Part shown: positions 1 through 13,500 of the stretch, piece after piece
Layout: each line of letters opens with the position of its first letter
Position numbering within the stretch: the first letter of the stretch is position 1
NCBI GenBank assembly: GCA_011799875.1
Contig: CM022301.1
Span: forward strand, 216,314,526-216,378,525
Length of the DNA stretch: 64,000 nucleotides
Direction: 5' to 3'
From: Thinopyrum elongatum
Taxonomy: Eukaryota; Streptophyta; Magnoliopsida; Poales; Poaceae
Program-made: the position numbers and the translations under genes
Notes under the pieces: generated by a model
The model's database searches: none
What the model saw: only the letters and a program-made list of their open reading frames with translations
What the model was told of the DNA's origin: nothing

Positions 1-1425
1 ATCTGGCTCCGGGGCTCCATCGTCTGGTGTATCATCAAGTTGGAGAATATGGGGGAAAAGAAGTAACAAAGCAACCGTGAGTACTCATCCGAAGTACTCA
101 GCAAGCAAGGATCTACACTACATATACAACATTATCAATGGACAAAGGCGGTATATGTGGAATGGGCTGCAGAAACGCCAGAATAGAGAGAAGGCCTAGT
201 CCTACCGAAGACTAGCATCTTCACGAAGCCATCATCTTGCAGCAATAGAAGAGAGTAGAATAGCATTTTATTAAGCAAACATGTTGAAGCAAAGACTAGA
301 GATCCTTCCTCGACTCCCAGCGAGAAAGCGATCCCGAAGCTTCATTTAAGTAACAAGTATCCAGTTCAAGTAGTAGATCGGGATATGCAAACTGAGCGTC
401 CTTTACCGTAGGACCGGCTATCGATAGATCATTCTTCCCTGCAGGGGTGCACTACTGTTACCCAACATGCTCGATCAACTCTGGCCGGACACACTTGTCG
501 GGTAATGCCCGGCCTCGGTAGATCAACACGAAGCAACACCCTACCTAGGCTCAGCAGAGAGGTCAGCACGCCGGACTAACCTATACACCCAGAGGTCTTG
601 GGCCATCGCCCTGGGCGCCCTGCGCATTGCGAGACTGGCCGGGGTGCAGGCGCGACACTGAACTTGTCAGTGAAGTATCCAGCCCAATCCCAACAATCAG
701 CCCGCACGGTGAACCATGACGTCTGAGGAGCTTTCGGGAGAAACGTACGACGTAGAGGGCCCCATAAACCATAATCCCGCGTGGTGGTAGTGCGTATAGG
801 GCACGTCGACCCACTCAGATCAAACACCCAAATCTGATAGGCTGATTTAGTAACACACGGAGACAATCAGAGTTTCTGAAGCTCCGCCACAATATCACAC
901 TCGAGTGCCCTTCCGGCACACCCGACAACATAGATCCCCTGCGGGTACCCATCAGGGTCGACCCGCCTGTAACAAAGGTCAAAGTAACCGTGTGGTCATA
1001 TCATCAAAGGGGAAAACCCGAGGAATCACCCTCGGCGGATTCCACTCGACGAAATCATCAGGGTGAACGTATGAGGTATCACCCTCGAGGTTCACACTGA
1101 GGGGTTGCACGACAGAGTCGTATCGGAAGTGGAGAAGGAGGAATCACCCTCGATGACCACGACCGAATAGCTACACTGCAGAGTATTCATCAGGAGTGCG
1201 TTACGAAGTATCACCCTCGGCACTCGATAGTAACTATGCAGAGTCGTACAACTAAGGGGGTAAGGTGATGTGTCGGTCTCTGGTCGACGATCACATTGAT
1301 CGAGTTGTCGATGATCAAGCAGGGGCAACAAGGGTAAGGTGGTGGGGTCACTGATAGTTCACTACCAACCTATACTAAGCAGATTAACATAGGCAGATAA
1401 GGTAACAATAAACAGGTTACAAAAG
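1..1425 (-). mobile_element. Left part of an old chromovirus LTR (start lies before the window)
   Basis: This stretch aligns by eye with the first half of the complete LTRs at 1426-5623 and 21324-25528. It has the same CAACCGTGAGTACTC block, the 'ACCGTAGGACCGGCTATCGAT' region and four ATCACCCTCG motifs at 1025, 1078, 1143 and 1210. It stops at an AAAAG that is duplicated at 25529-25533, and the matching second half resumes there. It is therefore one LTR, in minus orientation like its neighbours, cut by a later insertion of a relative. The open frames seen in it are not conserved between copies and are not counted as genes. Confidence 0.85.
1421..1425. repeat. Target-site duplication AAAAG, left copy
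   Basis: AAAAG directly precedes the TGTGACG start of the LTR at 1426. The same five bases directly follow the TGTTACA end of the LTR at 25528. Five bases is the usual duplication length for Ty3/gypsy integration. Confidence 0.85.
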
Positions 1426-4400
1426 TGTGACGCCCCCGGCTCAATCGTGCACTAATCATACACGCAAATGCACACGATCAAGCCTAAGGACTCACGGGAA
1501 GATATCACAACACAACTCTAAAACATAAATAAAGTCATACAAGCTTTATATTACAAGCCAGGGGCCTCGAGGGCTCGAATACATAAGATTGCGTACAAGC
1601 GTCAGCGGAAGCATCAGATATCTGAGTACAGATATGAAACAGAAAGGCCTTTAGAAAGGCGGGGCAAAATAAAACACTACGATCGAAAGGCCTAGGCCTC
1701 CTGCCTGGGACCCTCCGATCCTACTCCTGGTCGTCAGTCAACTCGTAGTAGGATCCATCCTCTGGGTAGTAGTAGTAGTCGATCACCGAGGCATCTGTCT
1801 CAGGGGCTCCGTCATCTTGGTCATGTCAAACTGATATGGGGAGAAAAGGAAAACAAAGCAACCGTGAGTACTCATAAGTACTCAGCAAGCAAGGATCTAC
1901 ACTACATATGCAACATTTTCAAAGAGAGGCTGTATATGTGGACTGGGCTGCAGAAATGCCAGAATAGAGAGGAGGCCTAGTCCTATCGAAGACTAGCATC
2001 TTCAGCGGTCTTGCAGCAATAGAAGGGAGTAGAACAGATCAATATAATGTAGCAGTATCATTAAGTCTCAACCTCACCCAGAGATCCTTTCTCGACTCCC
2101 TGCGAGAAAGCAATCCCAGAGCCATACAGTCATCAACCTCGTCCTGAGATCCCTTCTCGACTCCCTGCGAGAAGCAATCCCAGAGCCTCATATCCAGGTC
2201 TCATCTCAACTTCTAGCTGTATCGATCGGGATACAACTCTGAGTGTCCTTTACCGTAGGACCGGCTATCGATAGAAGTTTTCTTCCCTGCAGGGGTGCAC
2301 CAACTTACCCAACACGCTCGATTAACTCCGGCCGGACACACTTTCCTGGGTCATGCCCGGCCTCGGCCAAACGATACATCGCAACCCTACCTACAGCTCA
2401 GCAGAGAGGTCCCCGCCGGTCTACATCCTAAGCGCAAGGGGGTCTTGGCCATCGCCCCTCGCCCTCCGGGTCGTTGCGCACAGGGTGGATACCAGCATCG
2501 CCTCGGGTGGCCGACACGATCCGACCGTGCCGCCATGCTGAACTGGATGTCTGACAGAGATTTCGGCTGATGCATACGATGCAGAACGCCCATACTATGC
2601 CCACGTGATGGTTAGTGCTATCAGGCCAGAGGCCTGCTCGGATCAAATATCCAAATCGTTAGTACCTTGGGCTTGCGGTAACGAGCAGAGACTCACGAAA
2701 GATGTGACCCCGTCGCCCCGTCTCGAGGACTTGCTGCAAGGGTTAAGAATGCCCGGCCGCGCCTCGTATTCATCACTTGGGCACCATACATGCAACCCGT
2801 CTTCACATCACACGCGGGTACCCCTCAGGGTCGACCCGCCTTTCCAAGTAACAATAGTACAGTCCAAGTATCCGTGTGTCCATAACATCAGGGGAATCCG
2901 AGGTATCACCCTCGTTGGATTCCTACTCGATGTATCCGTCAAGGTGAACTCGAAGGAATCACCCTCGCTGGGTTCACACTTGAGGTGTTGTACGACGGCG
3001 TCGTTATCGGAAGCGGTGAAGGAGGAATCACCCTCGATGACCACGACCGAATAGCTACCCTACAGAGTTAACATGAGAAGTGCTACACGAGGTATCACCC
3101 TCGGCACTCGATAGTAACGCTGCAGTGTCGTTACAACTAAGGGGGTGATGTGCGGTGCCGGGGCCTGGTCTTCAATCCCGTTGATCGGGTCTTCGGATAA
3201 TCCAGCGGGGCAATCGGGATAAGTGGAGCCACTGATAGGTCTCTACCCAGCCTATACTAAGCAGTTTAGGATATGCAGATAATTATCAACAGCAGGTTAC
3301 AATAAACAGGCTATGCATCAGAATAGGTAAAGCAGTAGCGCAGCAATTCTAATGCAAGCATGAGAAAATAGAATGGGCGATATCGGGATGATCAAAGGGG
3401 GGGCTTGTCTGGTTGCTCAGCGGCAAGGGCAAGGTTGTCAATAGTGTCTTCAGGCCCCGGAGCTGCGGCGGTACCGGGAACTGCGTTGGGGTCTAACGAG
3501 AGAGAAGAGGGGGAGGAACCAGTATAAATATAGAGCAAACATAAGTAACACGGAGCAGGCTATGCTAACGTGCAGTGCAGGGTTGCCAGAAGACATGTCC
3601 AAGTTATTTAGTTATTTTAGGAATTTCTTTGGATTTATTTTATTAGAGTCATGCACTATTCATCTATCTGAAACAGGCAAAAAGTTGCATGTTCGGTTAG
3701 TTAGAGGCATCTAACAGGTATGTGGGTAGCGTATTCGGATTCGTCTCATTTTTCTGATCATTTTTCATATATTAATTATTTTTATCGGAGTTACGGATAA
3801 AAAGATATGATTTTCTAAAGTTTTATTGATTTTCTGGAATTTATTTAATTATTAAAATTCGAATTATCCAAAACAGTAAAAGATGACATCATCATGACGT
3901 AGAGGTGACGTCAGCAGTCAACAGTGCAGCTGGCCAGGTCAAACCTAACGTGTGGGGCCCACATGTCAGCCTCTGTTAATTTATTAGGATTAATTGAACT
4001 AATTACTGATTAATTAGGGGTGCAGGTTCCACTGGTCAGTGTCTAATTAACTAATTAAATTAATTAACCGATTTAACTAACATTTTAACTAATTAAGTGG
4101 TGGGGCCTACACGTCAGCGGCTCAGGAGCTAATCCCGGTCAAACCTGACGCTGACCGGGGTTTGACCCTGCGGTAGGGCCCGCTGTCAGTGGCTGTAGGG
4201 GGATCTAATTAGCGGTGATTAGGCATAATGACAGTGCCACGCTGGCACTCGCCGGAGCTCGGCCGGCGACGACCAAAGCAGCAGCGGCGGACTCGCCGGA
4301 CTTCGCTACGGACAGCGGCTGGACGCGCAAAGACCACCAGAAGGCAGCCCGCGCTCATGCCGATCCAGGGGAACAAGTGGCTGGGTGAGTGGTGGCTGGG

Positions 4401-5623
4401 GCTCGCCGGAACTGAGCTCGCGGCGGCTGCCGGAATTTAGGTGAGCTTGGGTTTTTGCACACAGGGCACAAGGGGAGCAGTTGGTGGGCGCGTTCGGCGC
4501 CGAGGAGCTCCAGGAACTCGGGGCAAAGCTCGGTTTCGAGCTTAGCGTACGGTGGTCATGGCGGAGCCATGGCCAGCGGTGAGAGCTTTCGGGTTCGAAA
4601 GAAAACGGCGGCTACGAGGCACGGGGAAAGCACTAAGAGGTCGGGGAGAAAGGCGAGCTCACTGTGAGGCTCGCGGAGAGGCTCAGGGGAGCTGGGGCGG
4701 TCGGAGCGAGCAGATCGATTCGGTGGCTCGTCGCGGATGCCGACGGAGGGAAACGGCGTAGGCGACGATGGTGATGCCCCACGGCTCCGATCCAGCGGCG
4801 CAGATGAGGTAGGGGAGGGCGACGGAGCTGCTGGGCATGTTGGCGTGGCTCGAGGTGGCTCCGGTGCGCAAAATCGACGGCGGCGTGTCAATGGCCGAGC
4901 TCGAGCGAGCTTGTGCGAGGGGAAAGAGGGGCGAAGAGAGTGACCAGTGAGGCTAGGGTTTGCCGCAGGGGATGGGGGGGCGTTAACCACTGGGGCGAGC
5001 GGCGGGGCGCGGTGTCGAGCTGCGAGGAGGGGGGCCAGTGTGCGCGGGTGCTGCGCGGGCGACAGCAGGAGAGAGGTAGAAGGAGAGGGGGAGATTGGGC
5101 TGGGTCGGCGCCTGTAGTGACTAGGGCCCATGTGCACAGTAGACTAGGCCTTTTTCTTTTTCTTCCTTTCCTTTTCTGTTTTCTCCTTTCTTTTCTGTTT
5201 ACAAAAATGTTTAGGCCACCTATGGACTTTTGTAAAATATAAGAACTGGTCCATAAATCACAGGGCAACATTAGTCACTGCTAGAAATTGGTTTGGTGTC
5301 CATATCTTTTTATTTGGATTTTCTTTAATTGAAAAAGGATTAAATAGTATTGTTTTGCTGCTATTTCTTGTTGTTTGAATCCTTTTACAATTCCAATAAA
5401 TGTTGCAATCATTTTTATAAATGCTATGGGAATATGTGCAACATGATGCACATTTTAGTTTTCAGGTTTGGTCAACTTTTATTTTCCACTTTAATTTTAA
5501 ATTTGAAATTTTAGTTAGGAGCTGAATGCAAAATGGATGCAGATGATGATTAGGCACTGATAATGATGATGACATGGCATAATCGAAAGGGGATTACTGT
5601 AGTTAACCACTGGGGGTGTTACA
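1426..5623 (-). repeat. LTR 1 (3' LTR of gag-pol copy 1)
   Basis: On the minus strand it begins TGTAACACCCCC and ends CGGGGGCGTCACA, the usual TG...CA form. It is 4198 bp. Reading on the plus strand there are, in order, a block with the four ATCACCCTCG motifs (2905-3103), an AT-rich segment rich in TTAATTAA (3950-4090), a GC-rich block (about 4130-5120), a pyrimidine tract (5150-5200) and the terminal GGGGGTGTTACA. By eye it is close to LTR 2 throughout, including the GC-rich block, as expected for the two ends of one insertion. Confidence 0.9.
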
Positions 5624-5636
5624 AGTCTCCTCCACT
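5624..5636 (-). other. Polypurine tract next to LTR 1
   Basis: On the minus strand AGTGGAGGAGACT lies immediately before the LTR start TGTAACACC. This is the position of the plus-strand primer site of an LTR retrotransposon. Confidence 0.6.
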
Positions 5637-5659
5637 AACAAGAATTCTTGTCCCGAGAA

Positions 5660-8600
5660 TTAAGAGGTAGAAGGAAAAAGTTCGGGGTATTCCGCACGAA
5701 GATTATCCTCGCATTCCCAAGTGGCTTCATCTTCAGTATGATTTGGCCACTGCACTTTGAGGAACTTGGTAACCTTCTGACGGGTGCGACGTTCAGCTTC
5801 ATCGAGAATGCAGATCGGATGCTCCTTATAAGATAGATCATCTTGCAATTCGAGCATCTCGTGATCCACAGCTCGGTGCGGAGATTCCTTGAAGCATTTA
5901 CGAAGTTGCGACACATGGAATACGTCGTGGATATGAGAGAATTGCGGTGGCAACTCCAATTTATACGCCACCTGACCACGTCTTGCAACAATGCGGAAAG
6001 GACCAATGTAGCGTGGAGCTAACTTGCCCTTGATTCCAAAATGGTGAGCGCCCTTCATAGGGGTGACATGTAGATAAGCTTGATCACCAGGTTGATAAGT
6101 CAAACCCCATCGTTTGCGATCGTAGTTGCTCTTCTGGCGGTCCTAAGCCGCCTTGAGATTTTCCGGACAATACGAACTTGTTCTTCGGCGTGTTGAATAA
6201 TATCCGGACCCACGAGCGGTCGTTCCCCAGTTTCTGACCAATTCAGAGGGGTTCGACACTTACGTCCATATAGAACTTCGAAGGGGGCCATTTTCAAGCT
6301 GGCTTGATAGCTGTTGTTATACGAGAACTCAGCATACGGGAGAGATTCTTCCCACTTCTTGCCTAAAGAAATAACACAAGCCCGAAGCATGTCTTCAAGC
6401 ACTTGATTGACTCGTTCGACTTGGCCTTGGGATTGAGGGTGATAAGCTGAACTCCAGGTAATATGAGTTCCCATAGCTTCTTGGAAACTTTCCCAGAATT
6501 TGAAAGTGAAAAGACCGCCACGGTCCGAACTAATCTCCTTCGGAATACCGTGGAGTGATACAATTCTGGAGATATACAACTCTGCTAACTGGCTAGCAGT
6601 GATAGTTTCCTTGACGGGCAGAAAGTGTGCAACTTTAGAAAGTTGGTCGACGACGACAAGAATAGCATCGTGACCCTTCTGTGACCTGGGAAGTCCTATA
6701 ATGAAATCCATTTGAACCTTATCCCATTTCCATAGAGGAATAGGAAGCGGTTGCAGAATTCCAGCTGGTTTCTGATGTTCTGCTTTAACCCGACGACACA
6801 CATCACATTCGGCAACATAACGAGCAATGTCCTGCTTCATTCTAGACCACCAGTACCTTTGACGGAGATCACGATACATCTTGGTGCTACCCGGATGAAT
6901 AGACAACGGGGTATCATGTGCCTCCTTCATGACTTTGTCAGTCATAAGCTCGAAGCTAGGTACCACAATGCGGTTTCTGAAAGACAAGGTTCCATCTTCA
7001 GACAGCGAGAAATCCCTGTACTTTTCAAGGTGAAGATTTTTTCTTCATCAGATCAACTTCAGCATCTTTAGCTTGCGCATTCTTAACAACTTTCTCAAGA
7101 TCTGGCTGTATCACAAGGTTATTAAGAGAACCCTGTAGAACAATACGCAGATTCAGCATGCACAATTCTTCATAAAGACGAGGTTGAGCTCGCCTAACCA
7201 TGAGGTTGTCGCAATAGGACTTGCGGCTTAAGGCATCAGCCATCACATTAGCCTTGCCAGGGGTATAGGAAATACCCAAATCATAGTCCGCAATGGCCTC
7301 CATCCATCTTTGCTGACGGAGGTTTAGAGATGGCTGAGTGAACAAGTACTTCAGACTTTTATGATCCGTGTAGATCTCGCAACGATTACCGAGGAGGTAA
7401 TGTCGCCACAACTGCAGTGCATAGATGACAGCAGCTAGTTCTAGATCATGTACCGGATAATTCTCTTCATGTGGGCGCAACTGACGAGAGCCATAAGCAA
7501 TCACTTTACGCTCTTGCATTAGGACACAGCCTAATCCTTCACGGGATGCGTCACAATAAATCACAAAATCTTTGCGGGTATCTGGAGGAGATAGTACTGG
7601 GGCAGATGTCAGCTTGTCTTTGAGTGTCTGGAAACTTTCCTGACATTTTTCTGTCCATTCAAACTTAACGCCCTTGTGAAGCAGATCAGTCAAAGGTTTA
7701 GCAATCTTTGAGAAATTCTCGACAAAACGACGGCAATAACTTGCAAGGCCGAGAAAACTTCTCACTTGCTTGACGTTCTTCGGAGGAGTCCAGTCAAGAA
7801 TAGCCTGAACTCGTTCCGGGTTAACAGCAATTCCATCCTTGGAAATCACATGACCAAGGTAGGTTACTTCAGAAAGCCAGAATTCACATTTGGAGTATTT
7901 GGCATATAACTAGTGTTCTCGGAGCCTTTCCAGTACAAGACGGAGGTGTTCGGCATGTTCTTCCTTATTCTTCGAATATACCAGAATATCATCTAGATAA
8001 ACCACGATGAACTTGTCGAGGTAATCCATGAAGATGTAATTTATCAGACGGGAGAATGTGGCTAGAGCATTTGTTAAGCCAAATGACATTAAAGTGTACT
8101 CGTAGGAGCCATAGCGAGTAACAAATGCAGTCTTCGGAATATCCTCTTCACGAACACAGATCTGATGATAACCCAACCTCAAGTCGATTTTAGAAAACAC
8201 CGATGATCCAGCAAGTTGATCATACAAATCATTGATCCGAGGAAGCGGATATTTGTTCTGGATTGTGGCTTGGTTAATGGGCCGATAATCCTGAACCAAT
8301 CGGTTAGTTCCATCCTTCTTCTTAACGAAGAGTGAAGGTGCTCCCCAAGCAGAGGAGCTGGGGCGGATGAAACCTTTCTTAAGTGACGTGTCGATTTCTT
8401 CCTTAAGCTCGAGAAGATGATGCGGAGGCATCTTATAAGGACGCTTCACAATAGGGGTAGTGCTAGGCTTCAAGTCGATGACGAACTCAACAGCTCTAGC
8501 AGGGGGTATTCCTGGATGTTCTTCTAGAAAGACGTCTTGGAAATCACGAACAACTGGAACGTTCTCGATGCCTTCAAGAGGTGAAGCATTCAATGCATTC

Positions 8601-9973
8601 AGAACATAAATCTGAGCTTCGGCGTCCTGAACTGTTCGAGCTGAGTATCTGATTGTCTGGCCGGAAGGGTGTGTGAGGCAGACTGTTTCAGTGGCACAGT
8701 CAATCAAAGCTTTATGAGGTTTCAACAAGTCCATACCTAGGATAATGTCTATGTTGGAGGTCTTGAGAGCAATGAGAGAAACGGGGAACATCAATCCTCC
8801 GATCACAATGTGGTTACCGTGGCTTACCATGGTAGTTCGCCAATTAGCCCCAGGTGACTGGATTACTAATGGGGTGGACATCTCCTCGAAAGGTATATCA
8901 TGGCTTCGTGCAAAACTTTCGGACATGAAGGAGTGCGATGCTCCAGAATCAAAGAGGACTGAAGCTGGGATTGAATTCACTAGAAGGGTGCCCATCACAA
9001 TTTTGGGGTCCTGTCGAGCTTCTTCCATGTTAACTTGGTTGACATGGACCCGAACTATAGCAGACGGCCTGGCATTACAGTTTCTGAGACGACGGTTCTG
9101 ACAGCTCTTCTTCCAACCAACGGGAGGACGTGGTGCATCCTGATGAAAAGCCATAGCATCAGGCGGTCCATCATGAACCGATAGTTGTCTCGGCGGTGAA
9201 GGCAAACGAGGTGCAACATATGACGGCCTTGGTGTTGGAGCAGGTCGGTGGTAAACATTGTGGGGAATCCAGACTTGACGTTTCTGATCAGGTCGACCCG
9301 AAGACGAACCAACATCACGAGTGCACTTGAGCGACTCCTGGTACTCAGTCAGAGCTGTTTCAACTTGGAAAGATTTGCTGACAAGAGTTGCGAAGTCTGC
9401 AAAATCAAGGACAGCAAGTGCGAGGTTTATATCCGTACGCAGTCCTTCACGGAATTTCTCCTGCTTGCGGGCGTCAGTGCAGACGTCATCTTCAGCATAG
9501 CAGGACAATTCAAGAAATTTCCTCTGGTATTCATCCACAGTCATTTTGCCATGTGAGAGTTTGCGGAACTCCTACTTCTTCTGGTCCATCAGACCTTGAG
9601 GAATGTACCGTGCACGAAAAGCTGACTGGAATTCCTGCCAAGTGGTTACGGTTTCAGCAGGCAACATACCCTTGTGGCTTTCCCACCATTGAGCAGCTGA
9701 TCCCCTCAGGTGATACGTCGCATAGGTGACGTAACTGTCAGGTATAACATTGGCCGACTTCATCTAGAAGGCAATGTCACGGAGCCAATCATCAGCATCC
9801 ATTGGATCAATCGAGCTGCGAAAAACAGACGGGTTGAGGTGCACGAATTCTGCCAGAGTTATTGGAGCATTCTATTGCTGAGCATTCTGGTTTGGAAATT
9901 GAGCCATTAGTCCGGTCATAAACTGCTGCATCATTGCGGCAATATAGGGTGGAGGTGGAGGATCGTCAGCCAT
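5660..9973 (-). pseudogene. Chromovirus gag-pol polyprotein, copy 1 (broken)
   Basis: This frame would encode one polyprotein of about 1440 residues: Gag, aspartic protease, reverse transcriptase, RNase H, integrase and chromodomain, which copy and integrate the element. The start is taken at the ATG at 9973, whose product begins MADDPPPPPY. A retrotransposon Gag stretch (YHLRGSAAQWWE) lies near 9700. The protease DSGA motif is near 8950, the reverse transcriptase YLDD near 7990, the RNase H YCDAS near 7550, and the integrase zinc-binding H/C residues near 6800-6920. The chromodomain-like end (KFLKVQWPNH...ATWE) is at about 5680-5770. I see no CCHC zinc knuckle after Gag. In-frame stops occur at 9872-9874, 9764-9766, 9572-9574 and 7910-7912 (the last is a Gln codon in copy 2). 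Frameshifts lie near 7035 and near 6170, so the copy is dead. Confidence 0.9.
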
Positions 9974-10573
9974 CCTGCCAAATCAACAGGGGCAGTTTAG
10001 CAAGAAAAACTGCATGTGAATGGAGTTATTCATGATGTAACACGGGAAGAACAGGATAGGCATTAGATATATAATAGTAGTCATCAAAGACATACCAATC
10101 CAGGCACAGAGTTGGATTCAAACGGATAGTACGCGCACGGGAACGCTCGCAGCTAGACAAACTAGGCGGCGCGCAGGCACGCGGTAGGGAAGTACACAAC
10201 GATACATAGCAAAGGCTACATCAATGTCAGAGAAAACTATTGGAGCGAGGAATCTGCAAGTGACAACACAGGGTGCCCTCGATAAAAGGATCCTGCAAGC
10301 AGAACTTGGCCCGAAATCTTGAAGGAAGGGGGGAAATTTTCAGAACACCGGGTGGATGTGATCACGAGAACCTAATGTTGGAGTTAGTAAAATTTTAACC
10401 CGAATAGGAGAGAGATCAGAGTCCCAGAGTAAAGGTCGAGGAGTAAAAGATACTAATACCACCCATTTGGCGACGTGGGCCCGTAAGCCACACAGCCAAG
10501 TTAGTAAAACAGTTTTGGACCACTAGACTCAACTTCGGCCAAGGAGTTGGAAAGGGGGTTCCTACAGACAGTC
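9974..10573 (-). other. Untranslated leader of gag-pol copy 1
   Basis: This lies between the primer binding site and the Gag start. No conserved frame is visible on either strand. The position fits the 5' leader of the retrotransposon transcript. Confidence 0.6.
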
Positions 10574-10586
10574 GGCTCTGATACCA
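10574..10586 (-). other. Primer binding site, initiator-Met tRNA type (copy 1)
   Basis: The minus strand reads TGGTATCAGAGCC, the common plant primer site complementary to the 3' end of initiator methionine tRNA. Three bases (ACT on the plus strand) separate it from the LTR edge, the same spacing as at the second copy. Confidence 0.85.
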
Positions 10587-10589
10587 ACT

Positions 10590-13500
10590 TGTAACACCCC
10601 TGTGTAATAGTCACTGTGATCAACTGCTAATAATGCCAAGTCATCTCCATTTGCAGTGCCTAATCACTTTGGTGAAATATTCAATTCAAATGCTATTCTG
10701 AAAATCAACTCAAAATTCAAAAGTGAAATATGAAGTTGTTCAAACACGGTTGGAAAAATGTTCATCTTGTTGGCAATATTCCAAAACAAATGTTGTTAAG
10801 GAACACAACATCACCATCAACTTGAAATGGGCCAGAACAATTTAAACAGAGCCAAAACAGCAAGTTAAATGCCCTTTTCATTTTTTAGAAAAATCCAAAT
10901 GATCTCCAAAAATGCCCAAACTTTTTGTGGCAGTGCTGGATATTGCAATGTAATCATGTGACCTAGTTTCACATTTTTACTAATTCATTTGGTGGCTAAA
11001 AATAATGCAAATCTGCTGCTGTTTAATTAAAACCAAAAAGAAAAAGGAAAGAGGCACTGTGCACTGGGCCTAAGTGCACAGTGCCCCGAGCCCAGCCCAC
11101 CGCGGCCTCTTTCTCCCTCCTCTCCCTCTCTCTCCTGTGCGTGTCGCCCGCGCCATGGACGCACGCGCTCGCCCCGGTCGCCGGCCGACAGCGCGACACG
11201 GCGGAAGCTTGCGAGGGGATAAGGCCGAGCTGAGCCTTTCCCTCTGGCCATTCTCCCCCACTCTGCTCCCTCTCTCCCTTCCTCCTCTTCCAGATCCCCC
11301 TCACCGAGCGCCTCCGCTGCCGTCCTTCGACGTCTCCGCGGCCACCGGCTGCCTCGTGCCTGTCCATCGTGTCCGCCGTCACCGCCTCGATCGTCCACGT
11401 CGTCCGCCGTCGCCTTTTTGCTCGGAGAGGACCGCACGGGCGAGATCGAGCGCGGCACTGATCTCTCTGGCGCCGGTGATCTCCAACGACCGCGGCCTCC
11501 CCCTGCGCTACCGATCATCGAGGGGCCTCCGTGAGCCCGCGCGGTGAGCTCCGCCTCCTCCCCATCTCCTTTCGAGCTCGGTTTCGAGCTATTGCGTGCG
11601 CCCACCGAAGCCCAAACTCCGGCCATCGCCGAGCTCGAGCGCGGCCATAGCTCCGGCCATCCCCAGCTGCCGCCGCTCGCTCCTTTGGATGCGCCACATC
11701 ACAGCGATCCCGTAGGAGTGACCCGCGACCAAAATGGTCGCCCGTAGCGCGATTCCGGCGAAGCTCCGGCCATCGCCACCGTGTTTTGCCTCGCCGGCGC
11801 CGGCGCTGACATGGCTCAGCTGGGGCCCGCTGTATGTGCCACTGACTGTGGGACTCGCGGGCCTAGTTGACCGGTCAACTGGCCTAGTTGACCGGCTGAC
11901 TGGACAGTTGACTCAGGTCAACAGGGCCCCACCTGTAACCCCCTCTGGTGCCTCTCTGGTGCACTGCACCGGGTGCACGTAGCAATTCCAGTTACTGTTT
12001 TCGATTTAAAATAATACCCTGGAATTTCAGAATATAGATTAAACTTTGAAATTCAATAGAAAATAAACCGTAGCTCGGATGGAAAAACTTTGTACATGAA
12101 ACTTGCTCAGAACGACGAGACGAATCTGAATACGCAGTCCGTTCGTCCGCCACACGTCCCTAACATAGCGAACGTGCAATCGTTCCCCTCTTTTCATCTG
12201 TCCGAAATGCCGGACACCGGGAATACTTTCCCGGATGTTTTTCTCTTTTGCCGGTATTACCTAGCCCTGCGATAGAACACCGCTAGCTCTGCTTGTTGAC
12301 ATGTCATGCACCTGTTGCTTTGTATTTACTGTTCTTCCCCCTCTTCTCTCTCGTTAGATCCCGATACCGACGTAGCCTCCGAGACCGACGCAGCTCCAGT
12401 GATTGGCTACACCACCGACGACCTTCCCCTTGCCGCCGAGCAACCAGGCAAGCCCCCCCCCCCCTTGATCATCTCGATATCACCCATTCTAATATCCCCT
12501 GCTTGCATTAGATTTTGCTACTGTTACTGTTTTACCTATTTCTGCTGCATAGCCTGTTTATTGTAACCTGCTGTTGATACCTTACTGTTATCCTAAACTG
12601 TTTAGAATAGACTGGGTAGAGACCCATCAGAGACCCCCACTTGTCCTGACTACCCTGCTAGATTCTCAGAAGACCCAATCAACAGGATCGAAGATCAGAC
12701 CCCGGCATCGCACCTCACTTCCCCTTCATTGCTCGACACTACTGGGTTACTATCGAGTGCCGAGGGTGAAACCTCGTCAGCACTTCTGATGTTAACCTTG
12801 TAGGTTAGCTAATCTGTCGTGGTAAGCGAGGGTGATTCCTCCTACACCACCCCCGATAATGACGAAGTCGTGCAACACCTCAAGCGTGGACCTCGAGGGT
12901 GATTCCTCCTACGTCCACCTTGATTTTACATCAGGTGGGAGTCCAACGAGGGTGATGCCTCGGATTCCCCTTGATATGGTAGCCTCACGGATGCCTTACA
13001 TTACTGTTGATACTGATATTTGGAAAGGCGGGTCGACCCTGAGGGGTACCCGCGAATGATGGATAGATACCCGTGAGTTATTCTACGAGGCGCGGCCGGG
13101 CATTCTTAGCCCTTGCCGCAAGTCCTCGAGACGGGGCGACGGGGTCACATCGATCGTGAGTCTCTGCTCGTTACCGCAAGCCACTAGTCCACTAACGATT
13201 TGGATATGTGATCCGAGCCGGCCTCTGGTCGGATAGCTCTAACCATCACGTGGGAAGAGTTATGGGCACTCTGCATCGTAGCATCAGCCGAAAGCTCTGT
13301 CAGACGTCCAGTTCAGCCTCGCGGCCGGGACGGACCGGCGCCACCCTGGAGAGAGGTGGTGCCTGGCTTCACCCTGCACGCAACAACCCGGAGTGCACAG
13401 GGCGATGGCCCAAGACCCCTGAGCGCTTAGGAGGTAGACCGACGGGGACCTCTCTGCTGAGCTGTAGGTAGGGTTGTGGTGTATCGGTTGGCCGAGGCCA

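Noticed and set aside
2243..3054. Short plus-strand frames repeated in several LTRs (also 15014-15521 and 22146-22957)
   Set aside because: They lie in LTR non-coding DNA antisense to the element. They are broken differently in each copy and show no domain.
4556..5137. Pro/Ser/Arg-rich frames in the GC-rich block of LTR 1 (and 24460-25176 in LTR 2)
   Set aside because: LTRs 1 and 2 share them only because they are near-identical copies. Frames shift between the two and composition explains them.
8745..9101. Plus-strand frames over the gag-pol region
   Set aside because: They are the antisense shadows of the retrotransposon polyprotein, which has recognisable motifs.
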